64,000 nt of DNA from Stenocarpella maydis (Eukaryota > Ascomycota > Sordariomycetes > Diaporthales > Diaporthaceae): assembly GCA_002270565.1 (NCBI GenBank), contig NQMI01000019.1:434001-498000 (forward strand), written 5' to 3'. Positions within the stretch are counted from its first letter, which is position 1; each line of letters opens with the position of its first letter. Shown piece by piece: positions 21,862 to 32,995 of this stretch. The notes under the pieces are model-generated. The model made no database searches. It was not told where the DNA came from and saw only the letters and a list, made by a program, of their open reading frames with translations. The position numbers and the translations under genes were made by a program.

Positions 21862-23327
21862 TTAGATGAAGTCCTTGCCCTGTGCCGGCCTGCCATTCTC
21901 AAGGCTGTCGACCTGTCGCAAGGGATACCTCGGCGGTGAGGAGTAGCCGGGTGGGCCGTACGAGTCGGATGTGCTGAGGGCCATACCGACGTCGCCCGAG
22001 TTATCGCCGTGGTAATATGTGTCCTGGTCGTAGTGGCCATATGGACCGTGTAGATCGCCGTTCGGTGTCGGCCCGGCGCCGTACGTCTGGTTGGGCTCGG
22101 GCCGATACGGCATGTATGCCTGCGGTTGTTGCGGCTGCGGTACGCTGAAGGACTGCGTCGACGGGTACGAGTGGTAGACGGCGCCGGCGTCGACGCCTGC
22201 TGTGGGCATGGGCTCGTGGAGGCTGCCGCCCATGGCGACGCCAGCGGTGCCGGCCCCCCCGTATCCGCTGTCGTTCCTCAGCAGGCCCAGGCGTTGGGCC
22301 TCCTTGTTTGCCTGCCTCTGAGCCTGCTCCGCCAGCAGCTGTTTCTTGTATTTTGCCATCTTGAACCAGATCCAGACGCCCGCCAGCACGGTGATGACGC
22401 CGGCCACGGCAAATAGGGCGTTCTTGACCGTCGCGCCGTCCTGCTCCTGTACCAGGAGCACGCCGAGGTAGACCAGGATGAGCTGCTTGGGCAGGGTCAG
22501 GAATGTCGAGACGGCGAAGTGCCAGAACTTGACGTCGCAGGTCGAGAAGACAGCGGTGGACAGGTGGGAGGGGATGACGGAGAATCGGATCACGAAGACG
22601 ATCTAGGTGGTGTGTTAGCCGCTTTCCTGCGTCAGGTCACGTCAGGGCGGAGCAACATACCCAGAATCCACCATCACGACATAACCTCGCCATGGCGCCA
22701 TATGTGAGATTGGTCCGCTCCATCTTCTCGGCCTTCTTCCGCAGGAACTTCTTGAACGCGAACCATGTTCCGACTGCGCTCGATTGTCAGTACTTTTCTT
22801 ATACGGGACACAAAACAGCCACAATACGCCGCGCGCGACAGGACAGGGCAGAACTCACTCTCGCCAAGAAATGTCCCCGCCGAGACGACAGCAAAACCGA
22901 TCCACAGCCCGTAAACGACACCGGCCAGCAGCGCGACGACCTCGTGGCCGAACAAGGGCGGGAAGGAGATAATGACCAGGACGGCGACGAAGATGAGCCA
23001 GCCGGCGGGGATGTTGCGGACCTTCTCTGCAAACGGCCGCAGCGCGCTCACGACTTCGTCGTGCTTGAGGGTTATGATGGCGGTCAGGACGGCGACAATG
23101 ATGAGGATGATCCACATGGGTATGTATTTGGGGCCGAGGAAGACCCTCTTCCAGTCTATGGGCTGGTAGTTCGGCTCGAGGTCGTCTGGCGCGGTGTTGT
23201 CGGGCTCTGTCTTGGCATTTCGTCGTTTTGGGTCGTTGGCGTTGCTGCTGGCTTCTGATGACGTCGAGTTCCACATTCCTTGGCTCCCCATCTCGATGTC
23301 GTCGGTTCTGTCCTTTCTGCCTCCCAT
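21862..23327 (-). CDS. TVP38: Tvp38/TMEM64 family Golgi membrane protein
   Basis: Three exons on the minus strand: 23327-22859, 22773-22661 and 22602-21862, giving 440 aa. Tvp38/TMEM64 (VTT/DedA superfamily) proteins are polytopic membrane proteins of Golgi or endosomal vesicles, linked to lipid scrambling. After a polar N-terminus there is a membrane segment at about 70-90 (IPMWIILIIVAVLTAII). The core VTT block follows: ISFPPLFGHEVVALLAG, then GLWIGFAVVSAGTFLGEIGTWF, joined across intron 1, and IRFSVIPSHLSTAVFSTCD after intron 2, with LTLPKQLILVYLGVLL. A last membrane helix (AGVITVLAGVWIWFKM) precedes a Gly/Tyr/Pro-rich cytosolic tail of about 120 residues. Both introns have good donors, and joining them restores the conserved block. 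Confidence 0.9.
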
Positions 23328-26300
23328 GGCCGCATGTGTGGTGTTGTGTGTTTTGGTGGCTTCGGCACGTTCCTCGAAATCGATGCGCCGGCTTTCTCCT
23401 TCCCGGGATCGCTCCTCGTATTATTCCCAGCCCAAGCGATGGTTCTCGGTCCCACCAAGGTTGTCCAGTAGCGAGAAGACGTTAGTCGCTGGTTAATTGA
23501 TGTGGTGTTTGAGGCGGCATGTGTTGTATATCGAGCGTCGCGGAGTACAGAACGAAGTTGATATGGAGTAGTGCGAGTATGGACGATGGCCAAAGGGAAC
23601 TCTAGAAGACAAGACGGGTCGGGTGGGTGAGGGTAAGAGAGAGGGGGGTGGGATAATGTTAATCAGTCTAAATTTGGTAGGCGAATAAATCGAATGCAAA
23701 GAAACAAGTGGTTGGCGGTGGTGGAGGATGAGAAGTCGCAGGAAACAGGCCAGGCTGCCAGGGTGGGCTTGGGAGCGTGGAACCTAATGATATTACATAT
23801 GTATAGTATGGGGTCGGCTAGCCCAGGAATCCACAATGCTAGGTATGTGTACACTAGAGGAGGTTGAAACCCTTTCCTCTCTGCTTCGGTGGGGCCAGCA
23901 GTGCTGGGCAGAAGTGCAGGACTGCAGGAGGCGAATGGAACGAGCGTGTATGGATGAATGGATGAACGGATGACTGAATGCAGACTGGGCGACGACGAAT
24001 GGATCCGGAATTGGGAATTCAAGGTGGAGCGGTAGAAGGGACATCCTTTTTTTGCCCCCAGTGATGCCGCCACCCCCAAGCAGCCAGGGCCAGAGGGTTT
24101 GGGTGGGGTCTGGGAGGACGAGGACGGGACAAAGACGGGACCTGAAACTCGAGGTACGCTAACGCTACGCTGCGATGGCTGTGCTGGGCTGAATGGTCCG
24201 TTCCGGCTGCTGATCAGTGTACTATAGCGTAAATACGTACCTATAGGTAGGTAGCCGGAGGTTGACGACCACTGAATTTGGTTGGGCTCGACGGCTGGGC
24301 TGGATGGCTGGGCTGGAATGGCTCAATGGCTGAGCAAGGCAGCTGATGCACACGCAGAGAGAGACGGTTGAAGCAAGACCGTCGACAACACACATCCCTG
24401 CCCCCCACTATAGGTTGCAATGTGACGTACACAATGCCTACACTACAATAATGTATCTCTTCCCATTCCTTGCCCCCTGCAGCGCTTATTTCCCTCTTTG
24501 ATTCGCCTTGGCAGCCGAACTCTCATTTCATCCTCCTCCTTTTCGGCACCTCGAGGATGGACGAGGGCATGGAAATTGCAACGCCGAGAACCCAGCTGCA
24601 GACACTGTCAATCGCAATCACTACGATGGTCATTCTTGGTCACAACCTATGTACACGTAAGAGCTGTATCATGCCCACTAACCAGCACCAGCACCACTAC
24701 CAGCGCACAACAACGACCAGATCGCGATGCGATGCACCGCCCACTGACTACTGCTATGTACCATGTGTGTGGGTGTGCCACCTTGGGGGCTGGGACGCCC
24801 ACCCTCCACGACAGCTCGTGTAAAACACCACGAGCAGGCCGCTGTGACGGCAATGACGGTATCACATCAGAGGTTGACTCGGTGTGGCAGCGCGCTTCCG
24901 AGTGCTAGTAAGCTGTTTTGGGCTGGGGCTAGGTGGTCCAGATGGTCCCGTCCGGCTCAGCACTGCCACATCAAAGCGCCAATCCGAATCCCGCAGATCA
25001 ATGCAAATCAACAGTGTCAGCCAGAACAGCCCGAACATGCTCGTCCACTCGTCCACGCTCCATCAGGGGGATACACTACAGAGAGCGAATCCACACTCCT
25101 CAGCCCGCTTTGTGCTGGGTGTAGTCTGCGTACAGCACAATTGTGGTTCTCATCGGATATTTTGAGAATTGCAAATGGCCTCCCGTGGGCCGGAATCACG
25201 GCCTGGCCAAACCTCTGACAGCCCAGGGCGGCTCGCTACCATGCCACGATGCCGACTGAAAACCGCTTCTCGCTCTTGTCCCCTATCCGCGACACGCCCA
25301 GTTGGTCGCGGCCAGGCCCCGACATCACTCCTGCACTCCAGGCCTACCAACGACAGGTCAAGTCCACTGCCGTGCCGCGGCCCCTGAGTCGGCCAAGCAG
25401 GCCAAGCAGGCCAAGCTACTGTCCCTACACGAAGTTCTTGTGTGGGTGGCAGTCAAGACTCAAGACAAGCTCTTGGCCGGCGCCGGACCGGTTCGTGAGC
25501 ATACCCTGGCCCCCCCCCCAAACAATCCGTGAGCAATAAGTGCGAAAGACAAAATCTATGCAAAGGAATAAACAAATACGGCTTGCCAGCCACAGCCAGC
25601 TAATGCGCTACGACGTTATCGTCTCGCCGAAACATATTCTGCGCCAAGCAGCCTGAAATGTGCAGCCATCGCGAGAGTCATCCCAACTCTCGTCCACAGG
25701 AGCTATCAAGCTTTGCCGCCAGCGCCAGTGCCTGTGAAACCCTATGGAAACCAGTCTACGTCGGAGCCTTGGCAACCGGTGATGCTGCAAGTGCACAGCC
25801 TGCCTGCGCAACCCAAACAAAACTTGTGTGCTGCTGACTTAGCAACATATTCAACCAATGTCACAGCAGAGAACCCTGACCAAGCAGGTTCGTCTACTGG
25901 CTAACTCACCCATGGATGAAATAATCATCCTGCCATTATTATCGAAGCCGTCCAACGATAGCTAGCTAGCTCTTTGAGCTTGGCCGCGAGGCAAAAGCAT
26001 CGGTTTTTTACGGGGTGGTGGTGCAAGGGCACTGATGCAACTCCGGCGTCCCGACGGCGGCATCGTGCCGTTGACAGCACTCGGTCGTTTCACATCGGAT
26101 GCCGGGTGTCCGGCCCCAAACCGCTCAAATTGCGAACCCTGGGTGGGGTGGGGTCATGATTGCTTTCCCACTTAGCCTTGCGCATGGGCTGCCTGGCAGG
26201 CGAGTTCGTGATTGCTCATGTGTGTTGTGTGCACAGACTCGGACACCCACGTAAGATACTCAGGCCACTGCCAGAGCGAACGGCATTCTGTGCAAGACGC

Positions 26301-26992
26301 CCATGGTGCCCTCCAGGTCAACCTCAAGGGGATTCTTACGGCCCCACCATCGGGTCACACTTTGCCGCCGATCCGATCCTCTGCTTCTTGGTCCTCAGGT
26401 CCTATGTATTGACCACCAGCGTCTATCTTCCCAGCTCTGCTGGATCTTGGGAGAGATTGGGTATGTTCCAGACTAGTCGTCGCTCAAATACTTCCCAGAT
26501 GAACTGTTTCACGCAGATTGGTCTGGTGAGGATCGGTCCTCCAGACCGACAGAAGCGCAACGCTCTCTAAAGATACATAACACCGTGAGTGATGTCACTG
26601 ACGGCCAGCGTCAAGGGAGCCTGTTGTTAGTGGACCTGAAACGTCCGAGTTCGCTCTGCTCTCCGAACATCCAGGGCATCCCGCCCCGGGCCGTGATGCA
26701 AGAACATGTTGATCTTAAATCTCATCTAGGGCGCTAGATACCAAGTCGCTCCCCGGAACGAGGAGGCGCGGTGGTGAAAGGAGTCATTGGCCCAAGTCAG
26801 TACGTGTCGCAGGAAGTGACTACACTTCAAACCCGCAACCTGCGTGGTAAAGTACTTCAATTCCCCAGGAAAGGGATTAGGGGAAGCAAAGGGCTGGTGG
26901 GGAAATGTCGTGATCACCCTTAATCCTTGAATGATAATGTATATTGACCTCGAGATATCAAACCCACATTCATCCGACCAGATAAGACGTCT
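23328..26992. other. long gene-free region
   Basis: 3.7 kb with many short ORFs on both strands but no recognisable domain, no consistent codon bias and no convincing exon chain. The part near 23328 is the Tvp38 promoter and leader. Near 25395-25420 there is a small CCAAGCAGG tandem repeat. Confidence 0.5.
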
Positions 26993-28057
26993 TCAGTTCG
27001 CCCTCCGCCCGATCAGCATCTTGACCTCCGGGCACCACTCCTCGATGTTTGCCATATTGGCCGCCTGCCACCTCTGCGGCTGGTGGTATCCCAGCGGCGT
27101 CTCGTAGTACATGGTCTCGACGGCAAAGGCCATGGCGGCCTCTACGGTGGGCAGCTCGGCGCCGGCCTTGTTGAGCTCGGCGTAGAAGTACTGGTCCTCG
27201 AACTTGTGGCCCGACGACGCAAAGTCGACAGTCCGCGTGATGTTGAGGAACACGCGGGGGTTGCGCACGCTCAGCCCGCCGTTGAAGCCCTGCCCGTACT
27301 GCTCCGCAATGGGGGCCCCGACCAGGTCGTACTTGAAGTAGTCCTCGACCCTCTCCTCGGACCGCCCGCACAAGATGCTGTCGCTCTGGAACAGCAGCAC
27401 CCGCCGCGCCACCGACACCTGCTCCCACAACCACGGCGACGTCAGGAACCGCGAAACCGACGCGGAATCGGCCAGATTCGTCCCCTCCGGCAGGAACCTC
27501 ACTTCGAGCATGCCCTCGTCCTGCAGCCGCTGGAACGGCGCCGACAGTGGCTCCACCCAGTCCTTCTTGACTGTAAACAGGATCATCCCCCACGCGGGCC
27601 CCAGCACCGCCGCGAAGTGCAGCATCACCGGGATCAGGTTCGGGATCATGTTGGTCTCGATGATGATGGCCTTGGGACGGTCAGCCGCCGGCCGAGGCGG
27701 GCCTTGTTGTTGTTGTTGTTGTTGTTGTTGTTGCGGCGGTTGTTGCTGTTGTGATATCCCGTCGGACGCCGGGGAGCCGCCACTGCTGCCGGCCATCGGC
27801 TGGTTCGGAGACAAGCCGCCGTTATCGTCGACCAACGGCGGCGATGTGATCCCCGACACATCATCGGCGGACCCACCGCCCCCCACGGGGGAGAGATGCT
27901 GGAAATCCGCCGCCGAGGGGATGCCGCCACTGTCCCTCCAGAAGAAGAAATAGACGAGAACAACCAGGGCGGCCACGAGCGCGTACGTGTACTCCTTGGA
28001 GCGGAGCCTCGGCCAGGCCGGCGGGGACATGTTGCGGGGTGAGGCAGGCCGCGCCAT
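26993..28057 (-). CDS. DUF5672 domain protein, type II membrane (glycosyltransferase-like)
   Basis: Single exon, 354 aa. Residues about 24-40 form one membrane anchor (YALVAALVVLVYFFFW) after a short basic N-terminus, so the catalytic part should face the secretory lumen. Residues about 45-130 are a disordered linker with a poly-Gln tract. From about 130 to 350 is the DUF5672 fold: KAIIIETNMIPNLIPVMLHF, RVLLFQSDSILC (DxD-like SDS), YDLVGAPIAEQYGQGFNGG and YYETPLGYHQPQRW. The family is glycosyltransferase-like by fold but I cannot name a substrate. The poly-Gln is encoded by about ten CAA codons (TTG repeats at 27704-27733) and may vary in length between strains. Confidence 0.88.
   Translation of the reverse strand: MARPASPRNMSPPAWPRLRSKEYTYALVAALVVLVYFFFWRDSGGIPSAADFQHLSPVGGGGSADDVSGITSPPLVDDNGGLSPNQPMAGSSGGSPASDGISQQQQPPQQQQQQQQQQGPPRPAADRPKAIIIETNMIPNLIPVMLHFAAVLGPAWGMILFTVKKDWVEPLSAPFQRLQDEGMLEVRFLPEGTNLADSASVSRFLTSPWLWEQVSVARRVLLFQSDSILCGRSEERVEDYFKYDLVGAPIAEQYGQGFNGGLSVRNPRVFLNITRTVDFASSGHKFEDQYFYAELNKAGAELPTVEAAMAFAVETMYYETPLGYHQPQRWQAANMANIEEWCPEVKMLIGRRAN
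27704..27733 (+). repeat. (TTG)10 trinucleotide repeat inside the DUF5672 gene
   Basis: Ten perfect TTG units, read as CAA (Gln) in the minus-strand gene. A microsatellite in coding sequence. Confidence 0.95.
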
Positions 28058-29956
28058 CTCGAACGGAGAGGAAGCCTGAGGTGAACTGGTTTTGCTTGGT
28101 CCGAGCCCCCCCCGCTTCCGGGTGCGAAAAGAATGACAAGGAGTGAGAGAAAGGAGGAGCGGTCCAGATTAAGGCTCTGATGCCCACCCACAAAGCCCTG
28201 CGCGCCAGACTCGTGTTAGACCTTGAATGCCAACGCGTCCCTTCTTTTGAGAAATAACGTTCTGACAGGTTGGGCGGGAATCCCCCCTTGCCTCATGCGC
28301 GCCAGCTACTATCGTACCTGCAGGCGCCTGGGAGCTGAGGATGGCGGAGCTAAACAAGGGCATTCACTCAGCTCGGGCCGAGGTGCACTGCTCCCTTCTT
28401 TATACTCAGCAATGAAGGGTGCACCAATTCCAAGACATGTTCCGCCTGGCAGGCACCCGAGGGAGGAGGGCTGGACAGCTTTACGTTACTCCAAGGCCGC
28501 TAGGCCACCTGGCCAGTTGTTAGTGCATGGTTATCACATGCCTTCTCAGCGTATTCGAGGACAGCTAGAGGGCTGGCTTCACTTTGCATGACCAAACCGA
28601 TGCAATGCAAGCAGGATTATCAATGCGCGCGGCAAAACCCAACAATTATTGTCCTATGCTCGCGCTTTTGAACATTCTAAGTTCCGCGCGCCCGGTCATT
28701 CGCGCCTGCAAAAAAAAAAAAAACGGTTGGGGGGTACACCGGTACCATGGCGAGAAACTAGGTCAAAATACCGACACCCTACATCCAACAAGCATAACAG
28801 GCGATATTGAACCAATCTGCAGAGTTCTACGGCAGAGCTTGAAGAGACTGAAGGAAATAATCATAAAAAACTTCGCTGGCAGAAGGCAACGAGGCGCGGT
28901 AAGGTGAGGGCAGCAGGGAGCCCGATTCTGGAGACGTCAATTCCTACCTCATCTGGAGCATTTGAACAACCCACTTTAGGGTTTACTTTAGGATACACTT
29001 CGTCGACCTTCTTCATGATTTTCACCACGAGTGTTTTCAATTAACTCGTCTAATAGACCAAATGCCGTGGTCTTCGTTCGTACCTACCTAGCTGGCTGCT
29101 TTGTTAATCCGATCACGAGATGCGCATGTCTAGTCAAACCTTTCGCTGGGCGGAATTGGGCCGCTGGTGAGTGGTTCGAAGCCAGTTTTGGAAGAGGTTC
29201 AAAGCGGCGGCCTGGGTATCTCCGTATCAAATCCGTTCTTGGGTTACACAAAATTGCTTTTGGGCCATTACCGGGGCAGTCTTTCCTTCATCAGCTTCAA
29301 TGACTTGACTTTTCAAGCACGGAAGCAGCTTTATATTGCTGCTGGACACACTCAAGTCTGGGTGCTTGAGGCCAAACGCCAACATGTTGACACTCTACCG
29401 ATGTGCCGTCGGAAGTAGTCCGCCCTGCACATATTGGAGGCTTTCATTCTCTGTAGGTATCAACAAGTGTTCGACAACTGAGGCTCCTGAGTGGCCACTA
29501 CCTCCGAGTCTCCTTCCGCCGGGGGATCACTTCCAATCCGTAATATCGAGTTTCGCCGAGGCTTCGCTCCGAGACCCAGAATGACACTCAAGGGTCCAAA
29601 ACGAGTAGAGCCGCCCATCGTCCTAATCGGAGAACATACCAACAGCAGCAACCCTTCAACCAAAGAAGCTCGGACCGGTGTTGGCCGGTTTTATTGTCCT
29701 CCACCCAGTCTTAGCAGTGATCCACTGGGGCGCCACTACGTTCTGCTGGTGGACTTGCTCAGGAAAGGCGCCCGTCAGGGGTCGCCGCCGTTTTGCTTAC
29801 TTCAAAAATCCTCCGTATTCAGGCAAACCCATTCAGGTCGAGAATTTCGAAGAGCTCAAAGAAATTCAAAGTCAACTAGGACCAATTCCCGAGGAGGTGA
29901 GAGGTTTTCATGTACCTTGCGGTCGCTGCTGGGGTCGGAGACCGTGATTGGAAGGT
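28058..29956. other. intergenic with unrecognised coding-like fragments
   Basis: 28058-28900 looks non-coding (an A13-type run near 28710). Between 29160 and 29900 several plus-strand stretches have coding-like composition (for example GGLGISVSNPFLGYTKLLLG near 29210 and SGKPIQVENFEELKEIQ near 29820), but they lie in different frames without a workable exon chain. They may be remnants of a decayed gene next to the methyltransferase fragment. Confidence 0.35.
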
Positions 29957-30311
29957 TTATATCACCCCGAGCCTCGGTCTGTCACGTTCTAATTGAGCAG
30001 CGAAGAGGCGGTTGGGCTCAAATGCCTTGTACTTGGTTATCTCGTTCCTCAGATGTCGTGGGAGGTAGCTGAGCAGACTGACAGGACCTGGGCCGACTTC
30101 CAGAACTGACACACCAGTGCGGGATTCGAAAAGAGGGCCTAACATCTGTACCATGTGAGGGATGATGAAGTCTTCGTACGTAAGCCACCCCGTGCCTTGC
30201 TTGCGGATATCCAGACCTGCGCTGTACTGTTCATCTGGCAGAGGTTGTCGCTTTAGCTGTGCTATCACTCGCCCTGCTGCCTGAATGAGGGCTAGCTTGA
30301 GCACGATCAAG
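29957..30311 (-). pseudogene. fragment of a fungal SAM-dependent methyltransferase
   Basis: A 117-codon minus-strand reading without an ATG start. It contains AGLDIRKQGTGWLTYEDFI and the SAM-binding motif I SVLEVGPGPVSLLSYLPRHL, followed by YKAFEPNRLFAAQLE, as in fungal class I methyltransferases. It stops right after motif I, where some 150 further residues with motifs II-IV would be expected. The possible upstream exon with an ATG near 30322 is in another frame. No downstream continuation was found on the minus strand, so it is best read as a truncated relic. Confidence 0.6.
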
Positions 30312-30744
30312 TGTGGCCATTTCGATTCGGCCCAGGGTCGGAAACGTCAGCACACAAGTAGCCGTTTCGGTCAAGGAGATAAGAATGGAGTTGACTGTTA
30401 TGCGTTCCGCGGTGGAATACCATCGGTAGAAGGGATTCGAAGATGATGAAATGAAGATATTTAATAGCTAATTCCCTGCAATTCATACCCGATATTCCAG
30501 GAATAATCTCAGCTGCGAAGTCACTATTTCAGGTTCACACGCTGATCTCAGATACGGATGTACAAACAAGAGCACAATGCGGTGGAATTATCTTTATTAT
30601 TCAAACGATCGCAGCCTGCAAGTGGAAGAAAACTGTCTATTTCCGTTTTTCTTGCCACAGATCCTGCCTTTCTAGTTAAAACCTTCCCCAGTTTAACAGA
30701 TACAACCATTATCTCCATGTAAACCATAGATAAAAAATAAAATT
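30312..30744. other. intergenic, AT-rich, 3' of the tRNA gene
   Basis: No gene seen. AT-rich toward the tRNA. Confidence 0.5.
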
Positions 30745-30750
30745 AAAAAA
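30745..30750 (-). terminator. RNA polymerase III terminator (T6)
   Basis: Six T on the minus strand, 25 nt after the tRNA 3' end. A second T6 lies at 30732-30737. T runs of this kind end Pol III transcripts. Confidence 0.7.
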
Positions 30751-30774
30751 TAGTAAAGAATAACATTAAGCTCG

Positions 30775-30919
30775 GGGTCTGGCCGGGGATTGAACCCGGG
30801 ACTACATGACCGTTAGTTATGGTGTGAAGACCCAAAGACGGAACAGAAGCAGCTTACCCTCGCGCAAACTGCTTTAGGGTGCACCCTAAGCGCGAATCAT
30901 ACCACTAGACCACCAGACC
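30775..30919 (-). tRNA. tRNA-Pro(AGG) with a canonical intron and a second, spliceosomal-like insertion
   Basis: Minus strand. Acceptor stem GGTCTGG (30919-30913) pairs fully with CCAGACC (30782-30776); the discriminator is C at 30775. The A-box region GGTCTAGTGG and D arm match tRNA-Pro. The anticodon stem CGCGC/GCGCG is perfect, with the loop beginning TTAGGG and anticodon AGG at 30887-30885. A 17-nt intron at 30883-30867 follows position 37, the canonical site; its CCCTAA can pair with the anticodon loop, as tRNA introns do. The T arm is CCGGG-TTCAATC-CCCGG. The variable loop AGG|TC is split by 56 nt at 30857-30802 that start GTAAGC, hold CTAAC and end TAG. Without both inserts the RNA is 72 nt with every stem intact and a 5-nt variable loop. 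Confidence 0.85.
30802..30857 (-). other. 56-nt spliceosomal-intron-like insertion in the tRNA variable loop
   Basis: Donor GTAAGC at 30857, branch-like AACTAACG with CTAAC at 30816-30812, acceptor ATGTAG ending at 30802. The branch A lies 11 nt before the end, normal for short fungal introns. Excision at exactly GT...AG yields a canonical AGGTC variable loop. No bulge-helix-bulge pairing was evident at its borders, which argues against removal by the tRNA endonuclease. Confidence 0.7.
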
Positions 30920-31629
30920 AGCGAATCGGATTGAGATGGGGCGAAATCTGGGGCATTATATTGTCACATTTTTTTCAGAGAAATGCACAAACGCTAACTT
31001 GTCAATTGGTTACACCTCATCGTTCCCATTCGTAATCTTGCCCATTCGATACGTGCTTACCTTCGTCTCTGAAACCATGCTAGTGCACCGAACTGGCTTG
31101 AATTGCCGCTCGTACGTTCACCATGAAGATCATCTGTTAACTTTGCAACTCCCAGTCCTTGTTTGTAACACTACAGCTTGCGAAGACAGAAAACCAAATT
31201 TGGACGAAACTGCTTGGAGGAAATTCCAGATTCGATTTCATGTTGAAATGGGCTGGCAGGTGAGCCGGATAGAAACAAGTCAAACCTGTCGTTATATACG
31301 AAGCATGTGTGTTAATCCAACCCGGCCGAGAGGTGTCTTACAGCTGCGTATCCTACACTAGGTAGGTATCATAAGGAAGGCCACACTGCATTGAGGTACT
31401 TCACACGGTGATATTTCAGTGAAGGGGATATTGGTTGAGTTCATTCGAATATTGGCGGCACTAATATGTAATGGACAGCACACACATTTCCAATCTGTAC
31501 AGCGTATGGCTAGACATGTCACGATCCAGGCCATAATCGGATGAGTTTCCATGCTTAGGCACATCAAAATAAGGCCCCGCAGTAGCTCGTCACAGGGCAC
31601 CTCGTGCCCTCTCAGCTCTGTTCTCCAAA
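30920..31629. other. intergenic
   Basis: No gene supported. A 141-codon plus ORF at 30936-31361 has no recognisable domain. Confidence 0.45.
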
Positions 31630-32995
31630 CTAGAGTATCAATGATGCAAGAGCAACAGCAACAAGCCCCGTCAGAAGACCATTGATACCGACACCCATGT
31701 TAGCCTCAGACACCTGGACAGAAGTCGGTGACCCTGCGCTGCCAGTGGTGCCAGTTGCACTGCCTGCCCCACCGGCACCACCTGCTGGACCTGAGCCAGC
31801 CGTCGCACTGGGACCGCTCGTGCTCCCCATGCCACCCATTCCACCTGAGCCGCCTGTTGCTGTGGCATTCGTGCCTCCCATTGTAGGTGAGGCCGAGGTA
31901 GTTGCTTTTTGTGGCTCAACAGCAGGTTCATACTTCTCACAGACGGCCCCCCCTGCCAAAGGGCACTGCCATTGTAGAAGTTGAAGTTAGTTTGAGTTAT
32001 AGGTGTGAAGAGGAATTTGACATAGTTAAACCTGAAGGGAGCATTGGAAACCGGCACACGAAAGTTGCTTACAGTTTCTTCGATGCAAATTGACTGCAGT
32101 TGTGGGCCTTGGGCCTCGATGACAGTCGCTGGGGGCAGGCATCTGTAGTTGAACATCTTGTCAAGGATTCCCGCAACAGTAGTGATATCATCCTTAGAGA
32201 CTCCAAACGACGAGGCAGCAAGGCCAACCTGCTGGATGAAGTATGAAACCTCGTAGTGGTTTAGATCCACTGTACCATTTGGAATTAGCTATCAAGGTGC
32301 TGAAGTGGTTTGGTACCAGTATGGGAGGGGATGGTGTCCGCCAGCGTGTTTCCTATGGCCTGTATGACGTCTGCACCTCAAGGAATTCGGGTCAAGGGCT
32401 ATAAAGAAGTGCACTAGAAAACTGCTTACTGAACTTGTGGACTTGGTATTGGGACGCGAACCCATCATATGCGGGGAAACCGGGCAGGCCATAGGTCGTG
32501 CAGCCCAGAAGAGACCCAAAGTATGCGTACAGGTGTGTGAGTAGGAAGTATTGATTCGAAGTATTTGAGTTAGCGGGCTTGCCCATCTTTAGTGGCTCCG
32601 CACCACCGCCATCGAGGGAATTGATGGCCACTCCCGAGGAACCACCACGGTTGGAGGAGGCAAGAGAACCATCGAAGTATTGCAGGAGGTTTACGTCTAC
32701 TCCGTCGACTTTCCCTGGGGCCAGGATCCCAGGAACCTCGATGCCGACGTTCGGGGTGGTGTCTGTTGGATATCGCATCAGCCATCTTTAGTCCCCGACT
32801 GACCACAAATCTCTACTGACAGTTTCCGATCACCACAGTGTTGACAAGTCCCGTCAATATCGCTAACTGATTCTGTGCGGTATTGTTCTTCAATATGGCT
32901 GTCGTGTAATAGTCACACATGGGTACGTCTGGCGGCCTCTGGGCAGAGACAGCATAGGTCGCCGACAACGCGATGATCGTATTCTTGACTTGCAT
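31630..32995 (-). CDS. GPI-anchored secreted fungal protein of unknown function
   Basis: Four exons: 32995-32821, 32762-32430, 32269-32073 and 31965-31630, giving 346 aa. Residues 1-18 form a signal peptide (ending AVSAQ). The conserved part runs from PMCDYYTTAILKNNTAQNQ through IGNYTTPNVGIEVPGILAPG (joined over intron 1) and YFDGSLASSNRGGSSGVAI to HKFMDLNHYEVSYFIQQVG (joined over intron 2). Then come EAQGPQLQSICIEETCPLAG (joined over intron 3), a Ser/Thr/Gly-rich stalk and a hydrophobic C-tail (INGLLTGLVAVALASLIL), the usual GPI signal. The first intron uses the acceptor at 32763, not a nearer AG, because only that restores the conserved GNYT. I know the family only as fungal-specific and uncharacterised; cell-wall or surface location is inferred. 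Confidence 0.85.

Noticed and set aside
30775..30826. Reading the tRNA 3' half as tRNA-Val(AAC) with loop CTAACGG
   Set aside because: The stem has an A-C mismatch, G37 is atypical for Val, and no Val 5' half exists. CTAAC is better explained as a branch site.
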